A stretch of 64,000 nucleotides of DNA, taken from NCBI GenBank assembly GCA_016617855.1, contig JAECUM010009736.1:20508-84507 (forward strand), written 5' to 3'. Position numbers and translations under genes: made by a program. This document shows, piece by piece, positions 9,718-22,267 of the stretch. Each line of letters starts with the position of its first letter. Positions within the stretch are counted from its first letter, which is position 1. This DNA is from Megalonaias nervosa (taxonomy: Eukaryota; Mollusca; Bivalvia; Unionida; Unionidae). The notes beneath the pieces are model-generated. The model was not told the origin of the DNA. It was given only the letters and a program-made list of their open reading frames with translations, and made no database searches.

Positions 9718-10347
9718 TTAGGAACGAGAAGCAATCAACTTTAACTGCCTTAAGCCTTTGCCACTGCCAAGGCCTACTTCTGGACTTGTTCCTGTCAATG
9801 ATTTGGTAGAAATCACTAGGGGTGGTATCTCCGGTGTAGTAACAGGGTTAGACTGTTTGGCTCGGGAAGGTCTTTTTCTCTTGGGTCGTAATAAAGAAGT
9901 CTGATACATTTGTTTCAGACTTCTCAACTAGGCCAAAAGTTCCAAGAGTACCGTTACTGTTTGAGGTTCACTGTTCTCCTTCCCTCATAGACCTTGTGTC
10001 TTCTCTGCTGCTTCTTCCTGTCGCTTCCTTCTTGCCTCTTCTTCTTCTCCCTGTTGCTGTGCAAGGAGAAATGCTTGTTCTGCCTCTTTCTGCTGCTGTA
10101 AAAATTTCTCCAATTCTTCTTTCTGTCTCTGTTTAAAATCCTCGACGTGTGGTAAAGAAGGAGAAGGTGGCGAAGGTACTGGTACTGGAAAAAATTCTTG
10201 CGAAGAGAGAAAATCTACTAAATCCCAATTGAGATCGATCTCGTCTGGACGTAGCGCTGTGTTAACTTTGGTAGCCACTGCTATGCCATCGCTTCTCGTC
10301 TCCACAGCCGGTGCACCCCAATTCATTGTCTTCTTAGTTTCAGTCAT
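9718..10347 (-). pseudogene. Acidic coiled-coil protein with basic C-terminus
   Basis: An ATG at 10347 opens a frame that continues in register through TGA (9985-9987) and a TAG near 9,929 to the end at 9718, about 208 codons. The N-terminal half has an acidic stretch (PDEIDLNWDLVDFLSSQEFF), a Pro/Ser linker and a Gln/Glu/Lys/Arg helix (KQRQKEELEKFLQQQKEAEQ and on) likely to form a coiled coil. The C-terminal part is basic (LLRPKRKRPSRAKQS), a possible nuclear localisation signal. A TATA box lies about 50 bases upstream. Acidic-plus-coiled-coil layout suits a regulatory or scaffolding protein, but no family is recognised. Confidence 0.45.
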
Positions 10348-10394
10348 GTTTCACAGAACAATGTCGCATCGATTCACTGCGCACAGACGCTAGC

Positions 10395-10545
10395 GCACCT
10401 ATATAGGGAATGTGACATCACAGGTAGCTTTCTTCGGATCGGAAGACAGACTCCGCGAAGTGACTGAATTTTGTAACGCATGTTGGGATTGGTGAACAAT
10501 TTCAATCCTTTTCGATCCGGTCTTCCACTATAAATAAACGCGGTT
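10395..10545. promoter_or_regulatory. Second divergent TATA-containing intergenic region
   Basis: CCTATATAGG at about 10,398-10,407 (palindromic, usable by the minus-strand gene starting at 10347) and CACTATAAATAAACG at about 10,528-10,542 (plus strand) point in opposite directions. About 40 bases after the plus TATA is an ATG (about 10,580) that opens only 22 codons, so whatever was transcribed rightwards is no longer readable. The layout repeats that at 8,880-8,925. Confidence 0.4.
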
Positions 10546-10950
10546 CACTTCATTCCCTCCACCTGTTCCTCTTCACAAGATGTGGAACAATGTGGAATCG
10601 TCTACTTTCGTATCGTTTTTGTTTTTCCGTACGGTCTTGCCCATGTAGGTGAGGTCATCATGGAGAATCATTAGGATCACCGAGACATGCTTTTGGAAAA
10701 GAAGGACCTATGTGGAAAGACAAGGTTGTCTGAAGCGAGTTCTGATTTATGGACCAGAGGTTAGACGAAGTTTGAGGAAGAGAAGAAGACCTATGTGATG
10801 CCCTCTATGTTAACAAAATGTTGCTAACATAAAACCCAAAGACCCTTTTCAGGGCCACTCCACTGTCTCAAAAAGATTTATTCTTTCTTGCCTAAAAAAG
10901 ATTTAAAACATACTATACTATCCACTGACACGAACGCGAATGCATAACAC

Positions 10951-11064
10951 TTTGTATAGAAATGAAACAGGTGGCATGACGTCACGGTGCTTGCTACATT
11001 TTTGCAAGTGTCCAGTACCGTGACGTCACCCTACCTGTTCCATTCCACTTGTCGCTATACAAAA
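10951..11064. repeat. Short imperfect inverted repeat with two TGACGTCA (CRE-like) sites
   Basis: The left arm (10,951-10,988, TTTGTATAG through AAACAGGT to TGACGTCACGG) is mirrored by the right arm (about 11,015-11,064, ACCGTGACGTCA through ACCTGTT to CTATACAAA). Each arm contains the palindrome TGACGTCA (about 10,978-10,985 and 11,021-11,028), the consensus CREB/ATF site. Arms differ by a few indels. It may be a small palindromic transposon remnant or an end of Element I. Confidence 0.55.
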
Positions 11065-11074
11065 TTCCCATATT

Positions 11075-11180
11075 CCCCAAACAGTCCCAGGCAGTTTGTT
11101 TGGGGTTTTTTTGTCCCTATAAAATTGTTCCCCAAACAGTCCCAGGCTGTTTTTACTTCTTTGGCCTTATATGCCCCAAA
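11075..11180 (+). repeat. Short direct repeats CCCCAAACAGTCCCAGGC
   Basis: The 18-base unit occurs at about 11,075-11,092 and again at about 11,130-11,147, with a third shortened start (CCCCAAACT) near 11,174. A TATAAAA lies between the copies (about 11,117). This may be a remnant of a promoter-proximal repeat; no gene follows. Confidence 0.45.
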
Positions 11181-11269
11181 CTATTCCACTACACTACAGC
11201 TGGCGACTACAACATCCAGTGACCTGCATGTAGTATTATGGGTTCTTTGACCGATTTTATTCTGTTAAA

Positions 11270-12077
11270 GACACATATTTGTATCCACGTACAAGCATGC
11301 ACCCGATATTAATTTCTCGTAAAAAAATATAAATTAATATAAGGAGAAAAAATTAGGACCATAACCCTAAGCTGGCTACCTTTACATAGAGGCCGCTTTT
11401 GCTTCTGCCTTTGTGTAGCTGATATTGACAGGTTTGACTGAATGTCGATTTGTATATTGTAAAGCAAATAACACCAACACGTAGAATGTGTGATCGGTTT
11501 CGCTTTATTGCTTCATCAGACATCATAACAGATTGATAAATTTAATAATTTGCAAGATTTCTCCTTTCAACCTATTGTTACAGCTGATTCTGAGATGGAA
11601 CGTCTGCTAAAGGAAATCTATTGGATTCACCGTCTTAATACGGTATATCCAAAAGGTCTAAAATCCAAAACACTATTCGACATTCATTAATCTAATTTTT
11701 TTTAAATTATATCCCCTGTTTACAAATAGCTGAGAATAATTTTATATTATTCAAATTTACTGAATAACTTAACTAGTGAAAGTACAAACAAATATCATGA
11801 AAATAAGTTTAATAATTCATTAAAAATGAAAGGGCATTCTAAATCAATTCTGAAAATATTATGATTAATTATTTATAGAATACTTATTTATTTTATGATT
11901 ATAAGTATTATGCACACCATAATTTTTTAATGATTGTTTATTATATAATTTGAATTCTGATACAATAGTGAACATTCATTAATAATATATCAAGATATTA
12001 TATATATGTATATATATATATAAATGTGTATTATACAAAATAAAAATATTAATAAACTGTTTCTATCTATTCATAAA

Positions 12078-12136
<59 letters not shown>

Positions 12137-13280
12137 AAATGTGCATTATATCAAATAAAAATATTAATAAAACTGTTTGTCTCTATTTATTCATAAACAT
12201 TTTTGGATTTGTATATTGATATATAGATAGACAAATCCATCGGTGCATCTATAAATGTGCAGACGAATGGATTGACACCAATAGGTAGCTATTGTCACGA
12301 AAACAATAAGTTTAAAATAAGATGTAATAATAAGACGTCTCATACACGAATCATATATAATAAATATTCTTTGTTTATTGTCAATGATGCAGAATATTGT
12401 ATATTGTGTGTATATGTGTTGCAATGTATATGTAATTTAATTACTTGTGTGTTACTTTTGAACTCGTTTTTTATTTTTGTTTCATTGCATTTTATTGTAA
12501 GAATAATATTTTTACTCGATTTTATATTCTTTCCCAGTGAATTTGGTATTTGGTCTTGACCTGATTAGGACGCAAAAGGTTGCCTTTTCACTATTTTTAG
12601 CTCATCATGGTTGAGACGTTTGTAAACATTGAATGAAAACGATTGGCTATTACCAATGTCATGTTCGGACCACGTGTTAGCTAAGTTGTAAACAGCCTTT
12701 CATTTTCTATTTATTTCCAGTGTGGGATTCCGATTCTTAGATAGGTCTATTCTAAGCTACGTGCTAAATGGCAATTGTTTTTTTTTTTTACTGCGCTGTT
12801 CAAATTAGTGATCACATAGCCCCGTCATGTAAGCCACCATGTGATCTAAAATCGTGGGTTAAAACAGACGTTTCTAGTACATTTAGGCAGTCGTATCATA
12901 CACCTTTAAGAGCTCAAGATGGTTTTTTTATTGTTGATGCCAGTTTGTTGTAAATTTCATATATTTTGGGGAACTGAATAATTTATATTCTCTGGAAAAC
13001 AACATAAGTGCGTTTCTTTATAAAAATTCTGAGACAAAGACATTCAGTGGAAATTTATTCTGGAATTCTAAACAGAAAGTTATAAATTGTGATTCATTGA
13101 GGAACTGTTTCCATCAGTACAACGACTTCATCTGACGTCATCGCCTTCCATATTGGAACTTCATCGAGATTCGAACCTGGATTTAGTTAAAACTGTTTAG
13201 TGATAGAACTTATATTTTTCAATTCTAGGATTCATTTTTTGGATTATATTCAGAAACCGTAAGTCCTATTTCATATTTTT
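11270..13280. other. AT-rich non-coding stretch with (AT)n and a split direct repeat
   Basis: No supported gene. An (AT)n tract of about 50 bases occupies about 12,081-12,131. It is flanked by two near-identical segments with CAAATAAAAATATTAATAAA-type sequence (about 12,036-12,080 and 12,148-12,200), suggesting duplication around the microsatellite. Short frames near 12,200-12,560 are AT-driven and look spurious. Confidence 0.5.
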
Positions 13281-13284
13281 ATCT

Positions 13285-13385
13285 TGTTTTCTATGGAAAT
13301 AAATTATTTTGTTAAAATTGACAAAGCTTGTTGGCTTCACTCTTTACTTTTGTTACTTTTGTACGAGCCTACACGTAACAACGTC
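13285..13385 (+). repeat. Dispersed repeat, copy 1 of 3
   Basis: The segment with TGGAAATAAATTAT, then ACAAAGCTTGTTGGCTTCAC, then TACGAGCCTACACGTAACAA recurs as a reverse complement at 44,711-44,775. Its left half, with GGAAATAAATTATTTGTTGA and TAAGTTTGCTGG, recurs at about 38,826-38,885 on the plus strand. No coding capacity; probably the end of an interspersed repeat. Confidence 0.5.
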
Positions 13386-13724
13386 CATTGTAAAATCCCG
13401 GCCTGAGAGTTCCTATAAAATGTTATTCATTTTACGGTCACCTTGCCGTTTGAAATGGTCACTATTGCGTACGAACAGTCTTTGTGGGATCAGGGAGGGA
13501 TTGTTTAGATAAAGTAATATACATTCGTCTCTCTCTTTGTACATTCGGTACTACGTCAAATTTGAATGCAAAACTTTTTATTGTATATGTTTTTTAAGAT
13601 AGGAAACAAATGTAATGGCCATTCTAAACGAGACTCATGTCGGTGTTACATGGCGTGTGTTGTGGTTTGGACATGTGAGCAGAAATCTAATATTTATGCA
13701 AGACACGATAGAAAAAGTGAAAAC

Positions 13725-14430
13725 AATGCGTACGCTAGCATGTTAGTATGTCACTAACAAGCTACTAGCATAAAGTGGCAAATCATTAAGTGACTAGCTA
13801 AATCGGACGCTCAGACGTCCGCTAACTGTTTTATAGATGCTGCATATCATAAACTGTGTAGACATGGTATAATCAAGACAAGAGCCATGGTGGACTTCCA
13901 TTCTTTGAAGTTGCATATGAATCATTTCAATTAACATTCAGCTGCAAGGACACGAAAACACAAATTAGAGCAGAAACAAGTAATTATTGAAATTACTACG
14001 TCGCTAGAACACAGCGAAAGTGCCGTTTTAGAAATATATAACCCTGTTAGGAACTTATGCAACTTAGATAAGGTAAACCTTAGCGTTGTTTGACGGCGGT
14101 CTAAAAAAAGAACGTCCCGTACGGTGAGAAAATCACAAACGAATTGGCGGAAATTACATAATAATGTACACCACCTGCATTAGATCAATAAATCCACACA
14201 ATAAGTCTGAAATGAACCTTGGATGGGCCCATAGGAACACAATGGAGGTTGAATTGTTCGTCGTGTGGTCTATACAACAGCGAAGCTAAACACTGGCAAC
14301 ATCTGGCTGTGCCAAGGGGAGGAAATGGTCAATAGTTAATGCCTTCGTCTATTGATATTGACAGGGAAAGACGATTGTTCTTTTTAGTATAGCTGGAATT
14401 GCGATGAAGTAGGCCACTATTCCTAATGTA
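13725..14430 (+). repeat. Left arm of a large imperfect inverted repeat
   Basis: This arm pairs in reverse complement with 15,040-15,930. Shared blocks include CACTAACAAGCTACTAGC, TTTGAAGTTGCATATGAATC, a TTGACGGCGGTCT block, CCATAGGAACACAA, GTGCCAAGGGGAGG and GACAGGGAAAGACGAT. The arms diverge by substitutions and indels throughout and enclose a spacer of about 610 bases. No transposase is visible. Possibilities are a foldback-type element or two head-to-head copies of one dispersed repeat. Confidence 0.6.
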
Positions 14431-15039
14431 ATGTGATTGGGGAGCGTATTCCAAGGAGAATGTTATTTGTAACTGTAAAAGTGATCTGCACGCATCAAAT
14501 ACATTTTAGAGTAAAATGTATATGAAACTATATCGCTTGCTTTATTAGCAACCAAGCAAACAATGATGTTTAGATAAATTCAACCACGATTGTGACACTG
14601 TGTAAGATAATAATTTCATATAGCTATCATCAAATAAGCGTTAAAATGGAACTTATGTCTTCAACTGATTCAGATGTTTTCTAAACCGAAACATTCGGAG
14701 CATATTTAAAGCAGAATGTTTGGGTTTTTATGTATACTGTGCATGTACCATTGAAGCTGTTAGAAAAAAGAGATTCAGAAATTATTCTTCTCGGTTATGT
14801 TTCCAATTTAAAAATACAAGTTGTCAAAGGCTGACGAGGTTGCAAGAACTAAGATGCACCTTACACATCAAAAATGAAACTAAGGTATGAGAAAAATACA
14901 AAGGAAAGGATTTTTTATTGTGATGACAGGGCTCTGTCTCTCTTGCTTATTCATAAAAATTTATTCAGATTAGGTATTATGGTCCTTACAAAGTCAAGAA
15001 GAATATGAATGGGTTAAAGTATAATAGTAGTACTCCTGG

Positions 15040-15930
15040 AATGTTAAAGCAAATGAGTACCGTTACGTTGATAGAGAATCCAGCCAGTCTAAAAGCGAAA
15101 TATCGTCTTTCCCTGTCTATACCAATAGACGAAGGACAATAATTCTTGTCTAATTGCCTCCTCTTGGCACCGCCAGGTGTTACCATTGTTTAGCTTCACT
15201 GATGCACAGACCTCACGTCGTATAAAAAATTCTCCGACAATCCAGACGTTGTTGTGTTCCTATGGACCCATCCAACGTACAGTTTGTATTTATTTTGCGG
15301 ATTTATCGGTCTAATACAGACTGTAAATATTATTTTACTATTTCTGCCAATGTCTGAGTGATTCTGGAACCTTTCTTGACTTAGTCTTTTAAGACCACCG
15401 TCAATCCACGCTATCGTTGACCTTATACATGCTCATTATGAGTTAGCGTACATTTGACTTTGTTCGCTTAGTCCGTCCGTCTTATTAGCGCAATTCGAAA
15501 GTCCTGCGTGAAATGTATACTTAGCTTATTCATATTTCACGCTGTTATGATATAATCATGGTTCACTTATTAATTAACCTTGTGCATAAGTTCATGGCAG
15601 GGACAGATATTTCTGATACGACACTTTCACTACTATGTTAGTCACGATATTGCTTTAGTATTTTCACTGCATTACTTGTCTCTTCTTTAATACGTGTTTT
15701 CGTGCCGTTGATGTGGAATGTCCTTCTAAATGATTTATATGCAACTTCAAAGGAGGAAAGTCTAACATGACTCTTGCTTTTTATATTATATATACACCGT
15801 ATGATATACAACGTCTATAAAACCTCTTCAGTGGAAGCCTAGGCTTCTGATTTACCTAATTAGTCATATACTGACTTGCCAATTTAGGCTAGTAGCTTGT
15901 TAGTCACATACTGATATGCTAATCTATGCT
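15040..15930 (-). repeat. Right arm of the large inverted repeat
   Basis: Read on the minus strand, this arm follows the same order of blocks as 13,725-14,430, from GTGACTAACAAGCTACTAGC near 15,900 down to GACAGGGAAAGACGATAT near 15,110. It is longer than the left arm because of several small insertions. A 66-codon minus-strand frame at 14,986-15,186 lies within it and is not conserved as a frame in the left arm, so I do not call it a gene. Confidence 0.6.
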
Positions 15931-15968
15931 TTGTTTTCCCTTCTTGTTTTGTTTCAGGAGAAACGTTT

Positions 15969-17260
15969 ATGATTCGAAAGAAATGCCAATTCAAAGCAAT
16001 CGTCCTTTCAGCATTAAAGGGAAGGAAACACGGAATAAATCAAGGAAGACAACCTATGGGTCGTTGTTGTCGTTACCGATTCATTGGGGAGTATTCTTCA
16101 GTTTTAGGCAGCCCACGAGAAGGAAGTTCCCGAACATGTGCGAACTTTGACTTCGGGCATGTAAGTCAGTGCTCATTGGGTTCATGCCAGATCCGGTGGA
16201 TCCAATACTTAATACTACAGTACTGTTACCAACCGTCCAACCATAACCGGCCGTCCCGACATATCCAACCGGCTAGGGGGCAGGGGCAGTCCAACCGACA
16301 ACGCCTGTCCAGCTGCTTCAGCATGAGGACCTTTTCATTTAAATGGTCCAGCAAAATAGTTCCTGCGGGGTCTTAGTAATAGATCAGTCCGTGCAGCCAC
16401 GCCTTCGGCATCTTATCATTACGTTCAGCCAGGCTTTTGGTACGGCCGATACCGACGATTGCTGAATCGTTCTATATACCGCCAGCATTCCGACCCACCA
16501 GGCGCCGTTCACACCGTATCCATTGGGTCTAATGCATATTAAAACCGAACCGTCACCAGCTGTTCAGCAGTTCCAACATGGGGACCTATGCGTCAAATAG
16601 GTCCAGCCAATTACTATTTACGGGGATCTTAGTGGCAGAGCCGGACTTCCATAAATTCACTGGTTGTCCACAAGGGAGAGCTAGATATGTTTCACTAGGG
16701 ATGGAATTGAGTCTTCATATCACCTGATATGTCTTCTTTAGCCCTACAAGTAGACCCAGCTGAGCCTCGGGGCAGAGTGAGTACGACGGAACTCCTTCAA
16801 ATCCACCATCTTTCAAATCTTACTCAAACCTGACCATGGAACGGACCCAAGTTCAGTTTTCAAACAGCCGTCGATGACACTTTTAGGGTGTTTGCTGCTT
16901 CATAATGTCTTCCACCCTAAGCTCAGCTCTAAAGAATATGTAGGTCTTGATGAGGAGGAAGAGATAGACATAAAGCGACAGTCACCTACAGAATCGATCT
17001 CATAGCACGTCACAAGAATTTAGTAGGTGCTGTAAGTACGTTCGTCTGTTTCATAGCGCGGAGAAATCTGCTCCGTGACCTATCCGATCTTTTAGACTTT
17101 TGGTCTCAATCGCCCCAAATCCCTCACTATTTTTCAAAATCTAAGCAATACTCTGGTAGGTCTAATGGCGTCAGCACAGACGGCCACCAGACCCAACAGG
17201 ATCAATCAACACAGCCTGTTGGCTTTTCTGGATCCGCTGGTGAAATTGTGTAGCGAAAAC
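15969..17260 (+). other. Less AT-rich island with internal duplication, not identified
   Basis: Composition changes visibly here. A 135-codon frame (15,969-16,376) is open but not recognised. Two diverged direct copies, each starting at CCAGCTG, passing through GGACCT and a GGTCCAGC block and ending with GGGG-TCTTAGT, lie at about 16,311-16,385 and 16,556-16,640. The stretch may be a decayed retroelement gag-like region or a gene fragment; stops in all frames after 16,376 argue against an intact gene. Confidence 0.35.
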
Positions 17261-18740
17261 CATTTCAATAATCGTCTTTTTAACCGTATGTTATGTTCAC
17301 AGGTTATATTTCAGATTGGAATCATGAAGAGGCATTGACAAAAACTGCCATCACTGCCAGTCCATCAGACTGAGAAGGGATACTGTCACATTTATGCAGC
17401 GGTGAGGTCGTAACAGCAGCAATTGCAATATCATCCGAAAAATTCCCAATATAATTATATTAAGTCGTTTTGCAAATTCGAAATTCAACCCACGTAGTAA
17501 TTATACTAAGAAAGTACAGAGGCAAGTGAAACAAGGAAAAATAATCTCCTGGTGGCAAACCATATAATAGCAACATAAAGGATAGAGATCTTCACGTCTG
17601 CTAATGAAGGATAGACATTCATGCGGAGATGGGCTCATTACTCTAATGGAGAAAGGACTACACATAATAGATATCCAAGGCTTGACAGATAGTGGAAAGG
17701 GGATATTCGAATAACACCCGATACATAGACAACCGTTATGATGATCCTCATCGGTCAAATGGAATGACTAAGTGTAGTTGGTACCCTAAAGAAATATATG
17801 ACAATAGCAGAACAATATATAGAAGTTTGCTTCACGGTAAAAACCAATGAACTACTGCGTGAAGCAACAGTGGAGAGACTCTAAGAAACAGTTTGTTTTA
17901 TATTCGTATAAAATAATCAAAACTTAGTATAATCCCAATATTTACAACTGTACAAAACAAGGGCGGTGAATTTAAGCTGGACAAATACAAAGCCACTAGT
18001 CTAAATAAGTTCGTCTATACCCATGTATGCGTGTTTCTTCTTTGCTATCTATATTAGCAACATAATAAACAACTGGTAATGGTGTGACCGACTTCGAATC
18101 AATTACAAAAAGATAAATTCCAAGCCGCACATACACACTTTGGTGCCCCTTAATTTTGGTTTGAACATCTTGTTGAGGAGTTCGTTCCATTTAAAATATG
18201 GACGACTGAAAGAAAAAAAAAACACACAACAGAAAAACCTCAACAAGTGCAGTGTACACAAATATTTAGCAGTGTCTTTATAAATACCAGAAAGAAAATT
18301 CCGAATAGAACTGTACATGACAATTGTAAAACTTGTCTCAATGAACGTAAGTGAATGCACATCCACCGTCGTAGCCGAAAGCAAATGCACATATAAAAGT
18401 CCAACAAGAATATGACACCACCACCACCCACCCACAGGCAACGCCAGCATGACATGCGACCGGGGAAAAGAAGATGAAAGGAAAGAAGAATAAATCAAAT
18501 GACCTTCAAAGAAATAAGTATAGGATAGAGAACGGTTGTGTGCCAAGCAAGTAAAGAATTGCTATTACAGGTTGCGACAGACGGAAAAGAAAAGATACAA
18601 CGAGGCAAGTACGAGATAATCTGCGACTCCTTGTCCAGATGAAACTCACGCAAAGATCGTTATTAAAAAATGTAAAGAATAGAAGCTTTTAAAGAAAGTC
18701 CCTCAAAATTGTACACCAACAATAGCAAGTTACGGGCAAA

Positions 18741-18834
<94 letters not shown>

Positions 18835-20230
18835 AGATACGTAAACATCAACAGTTAAACAGATAGTAAATAGATTACAATTCAAGAAAGGTTTGCCCTT
18901 TAAGTCCATAAAAATAACATTAAAAATAAAGCAACATACACATTTTTCAAATTAACAAGGAATACAACTTAAGATATTGAGGGTTGGAGTTTCACACATT
19001 ACAAAATTAAATGTGGTAGAAAGAAAAATATAAATGCCGACCGACAGAACCTATCTGGAGGGAGTCGTGCACTGACCTGGAAACGTCCAAAAGAAGATAA
19101 CATGGCTATTTTCAAAAACAGAACAATGAACCGTAAGAAAAGTTTGATTGAAACCTAAACATTAAGCCTTTGGGGTATTTATAACGTTTTCGAACAGACA
19201 GCTCGAACACTCTAACCAGGCATTCTATTAGGTAGGACTTAAAGTTATCCACAACACACCCATATAAATATGGTGCATATGCCTTTCATCTGTTTTTCGC
19301 AGCCAACGTTCAGACGCTTCCGAACCAAATAAATTCTTCATCCCTCCTTTTCACTGACTGCTCTATATATCCAATGGAAATGTATGTGTCGTATGGTATA
19401 TACTTTTCTTACATAAGGAAATGTCATATCAATCAGTGCGTATTCAGTCTTATCTCGCTTTTGATTACGCATTCTAGTCATAATGTCAATGTAAGTGAAA
19501 AATGTCAATACAGAAAAGTTGAATTCGCAGCAGTTTATATCACCAGAGAAAGAAAGAGACGGGTGGGGAGAGTGGACATCGGAGCACTTCCTAAGCTGGA
19601 TGGTGGGACAGGTGACCATGAGGAAAGAAACTATTCATATCATCTCAGTTGTTTCAGGAATACCTCAGTATTTACAAAACCCATTTGCGAATCCAGGGTC
19701 GGGTTCATTTAGTGATGCGTTAGTAATAATAGCTACATTAGGAGTAAAGTATTTAATTGGTTGGTGGGACTGGACATTTCTTAAAAACTATTTTCACCCT
19801 GATTTATAGAAAAAAGAAATTAATCAATCGTTCTTTATTTGTTGAAATAAAAAGATCATGAGGCGTAAAAACAACGTATATCAGGATCGAATGAGCTAAA
19901 CGTGTCAAACCGGCAAATATTAAATGAATGGTTTGTTAAAGTTCCTAGCATTCCATATTCTTCAGCGGTTTCCCATAAGCCTATTCATTTGACCTCGGCG
20001 AGCAAACAACTGGTTAATCCAGGTATTGCTTTGAAGTGTGAATACCTGTTCCTAAATATTATTACGCATGCTGGCTACTCAGATGGCTTGTCTTCTTTCC
20101 CAAACATAATTAATCTATCATTGAGTTATTGAATGTATAAAAGATAGCAGGACAATAATATTGCGAGCAACGTAACTTTGAGAGAGAACAACATATGCAT
20201 GCGTATTGAAATTTTGTTGACCAGTGCACT
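17260..20230. other. Non-coding stretch with (AG)n microsatellite
   Basis: No gene is supported. A (GA)n tract of about 90 bases occupies about 18,743-18,833. Short open frames (17,501-17,758, 18,103-18,546, 19,338-19,809) have no recognisable domain and overlap on both strands, as expected by chance. Confidence 0.5.
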
Positions 20231-20237
20231 AAAATAC

Positions 20238-20515
<278 letters not shown>

Positions 20516-20519
20516 AGAA

Positions 20520-22000
20520 GAAGATGAAGAATAAGAATAGTAATAATGGCAATAATATTAAAACAAGTACAAAAGTCAATGTAATCAGAATAATGACCAT
20601 TTTAAAAACACTTTTAATGATTCTGATATTTGACGCATTGTGTATGTCACAAAAGATAAGCTGGAGAGGCATCACCTGTCAATAATGACCAGCTTTACTT
20701 TTCCCACTGGTGGCCTCTAATGACACTTTTAACGGAATATGGACTGCCATAACGGTACACTACTAGACTGGCTGTAGAACATAATAAAGCAATATACTGT
20801 AACTAGCTTTATGATGTATCTACATTGTGAGAATCTCTTATGTACACAAACTATAACTGAAACACCAAATCTCAGCGATGACTTTAATATTTTATTTTAA
20901 AACATTTGCTTCAAAATCCTTATTAGATTCGATTGAAGACATTGTCATTTGGAGATTCCATAGAACTAAACAAGCTTGATAGAACACAATTTCCCTCATA
21001 GAAACAAAATAGTAAGATATCATACATCTGGACTGAGGTCAAAAGTAGTTTGATTTTGTGACAAAGTTAGATAAATCTGCTTCAGTATTTTTAATTAATA
21101 TCAAAATAGGTATTTAATACTTTATCAACATTATACTTACAAGTACAGGCAATTATTTCTGAATCTTTTGTGCTGAACCTTTAACCTATATTTATAGTAA
21201 TGAATTATGTTTCGCCTTATACCAGATGAATAGGTTATACCAGATGAATAGGTTCACAGTTCTTCCACCTTTGTCTATCTACGCTTTTGTTTAATACGTT
21301 CGATGCTGGACAACACAGGTTTTAATATGCATATGCGGGAAGTACACATACTTTGAAATCAAATATATTTGTATTCATGCATCAGTAATCATAATCGAAT
21401 GTATTTACTACAGTAGACTACTTTGCCAGCAGAAGGTACATTATAGATTACTTATTAAATGTGAACTGAAGAGGTAGACTAACTATTCAATAACGACCAT
21501 CTTGTATGGATCACAGTTCAGAATATTATTTAGAACCAAAAATTTGACGTATTTATAAGCATTACTGCCACTGTATCGATCGCCTTCCTTGACAAGGATG
21601 GCAGTCTTTTCATCACTGCTAAACGTTTTCTATATGCTTGGAAATATCATATAAAATATATCTAACACACAAATAGACAACATATTACATTTCTCAAAAT
21701 GACAAATTTGAACAGTTCTTAAAAATATTGTCAAATGTAAGTAAAATAAATCGTCCATTTGCATTGATTACTTTCACAGAATTCTAGGCTAATATGTGAT
21801 GCGTAATTTTTAAAAGACCTTCTTCACCTATTATTGAAATATCGGCAATAGATATCATAAATAATTCGTTATCATATTTATACAAATAAAATTTATTTTT
21901 TCGGCTTACTTTTCGATGACATTCAAATAACTCTTTCATTGCTATCCTGGTGAGAACATACTAACCACCAATTGCAAAAATCTTCGACCGGTTCAGGTCA
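20520..22000. other. AT-rich stretch before Element II
   Basis: No gene is recognised. A small tandem duplication of TATACCAGATGAATAGGTT occurs near 21,218-21,254. The left boundary of Element II must fall about 21,900-22,260, but I could not find a terminal inverted repeat matching the right side near 35,440. Confidence 0.4.
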
Positions 22001-22267
22001 ATATTTATTTTTGTGCATTTTTCTTGACTGATCTTATCGTGAAGAATATCGTATTTCGGCATAAGCTCATCTCTCATCTTTTCAAAACAATCAAAATATT
22101 TGCTGTTATCTGATTTAATAAGCGTGAGTTTATTTTATCCAATTTGCTAAAACAAATACCTAAAATGTCATCAATAATTCAGCTGCTAATTGCTGGCCAT
22201 TAACCATTATTTTTTTTTTTTTTAATTTTGCTACTTAGCCCGTCAGCTAATGATACATTTTTGAACA

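Noticed and set aside
1..10560. Capsid and integrase genes of Element I
   Set aside because: I searched the frames for jelly-roll capsid blocks and a DDE integrase and found none. They may lie left of the window or be lost.
12191..12559. Overlapping frames on both strands in AT-rich DNA
   Set aside because: No domain, no codon pattern, and overlap on both strands indicates chance.
18663..18851. Minus-strand Ser-Leu repeat frame
   Set aside because: It is the (GA)n microsatellite read as codons.
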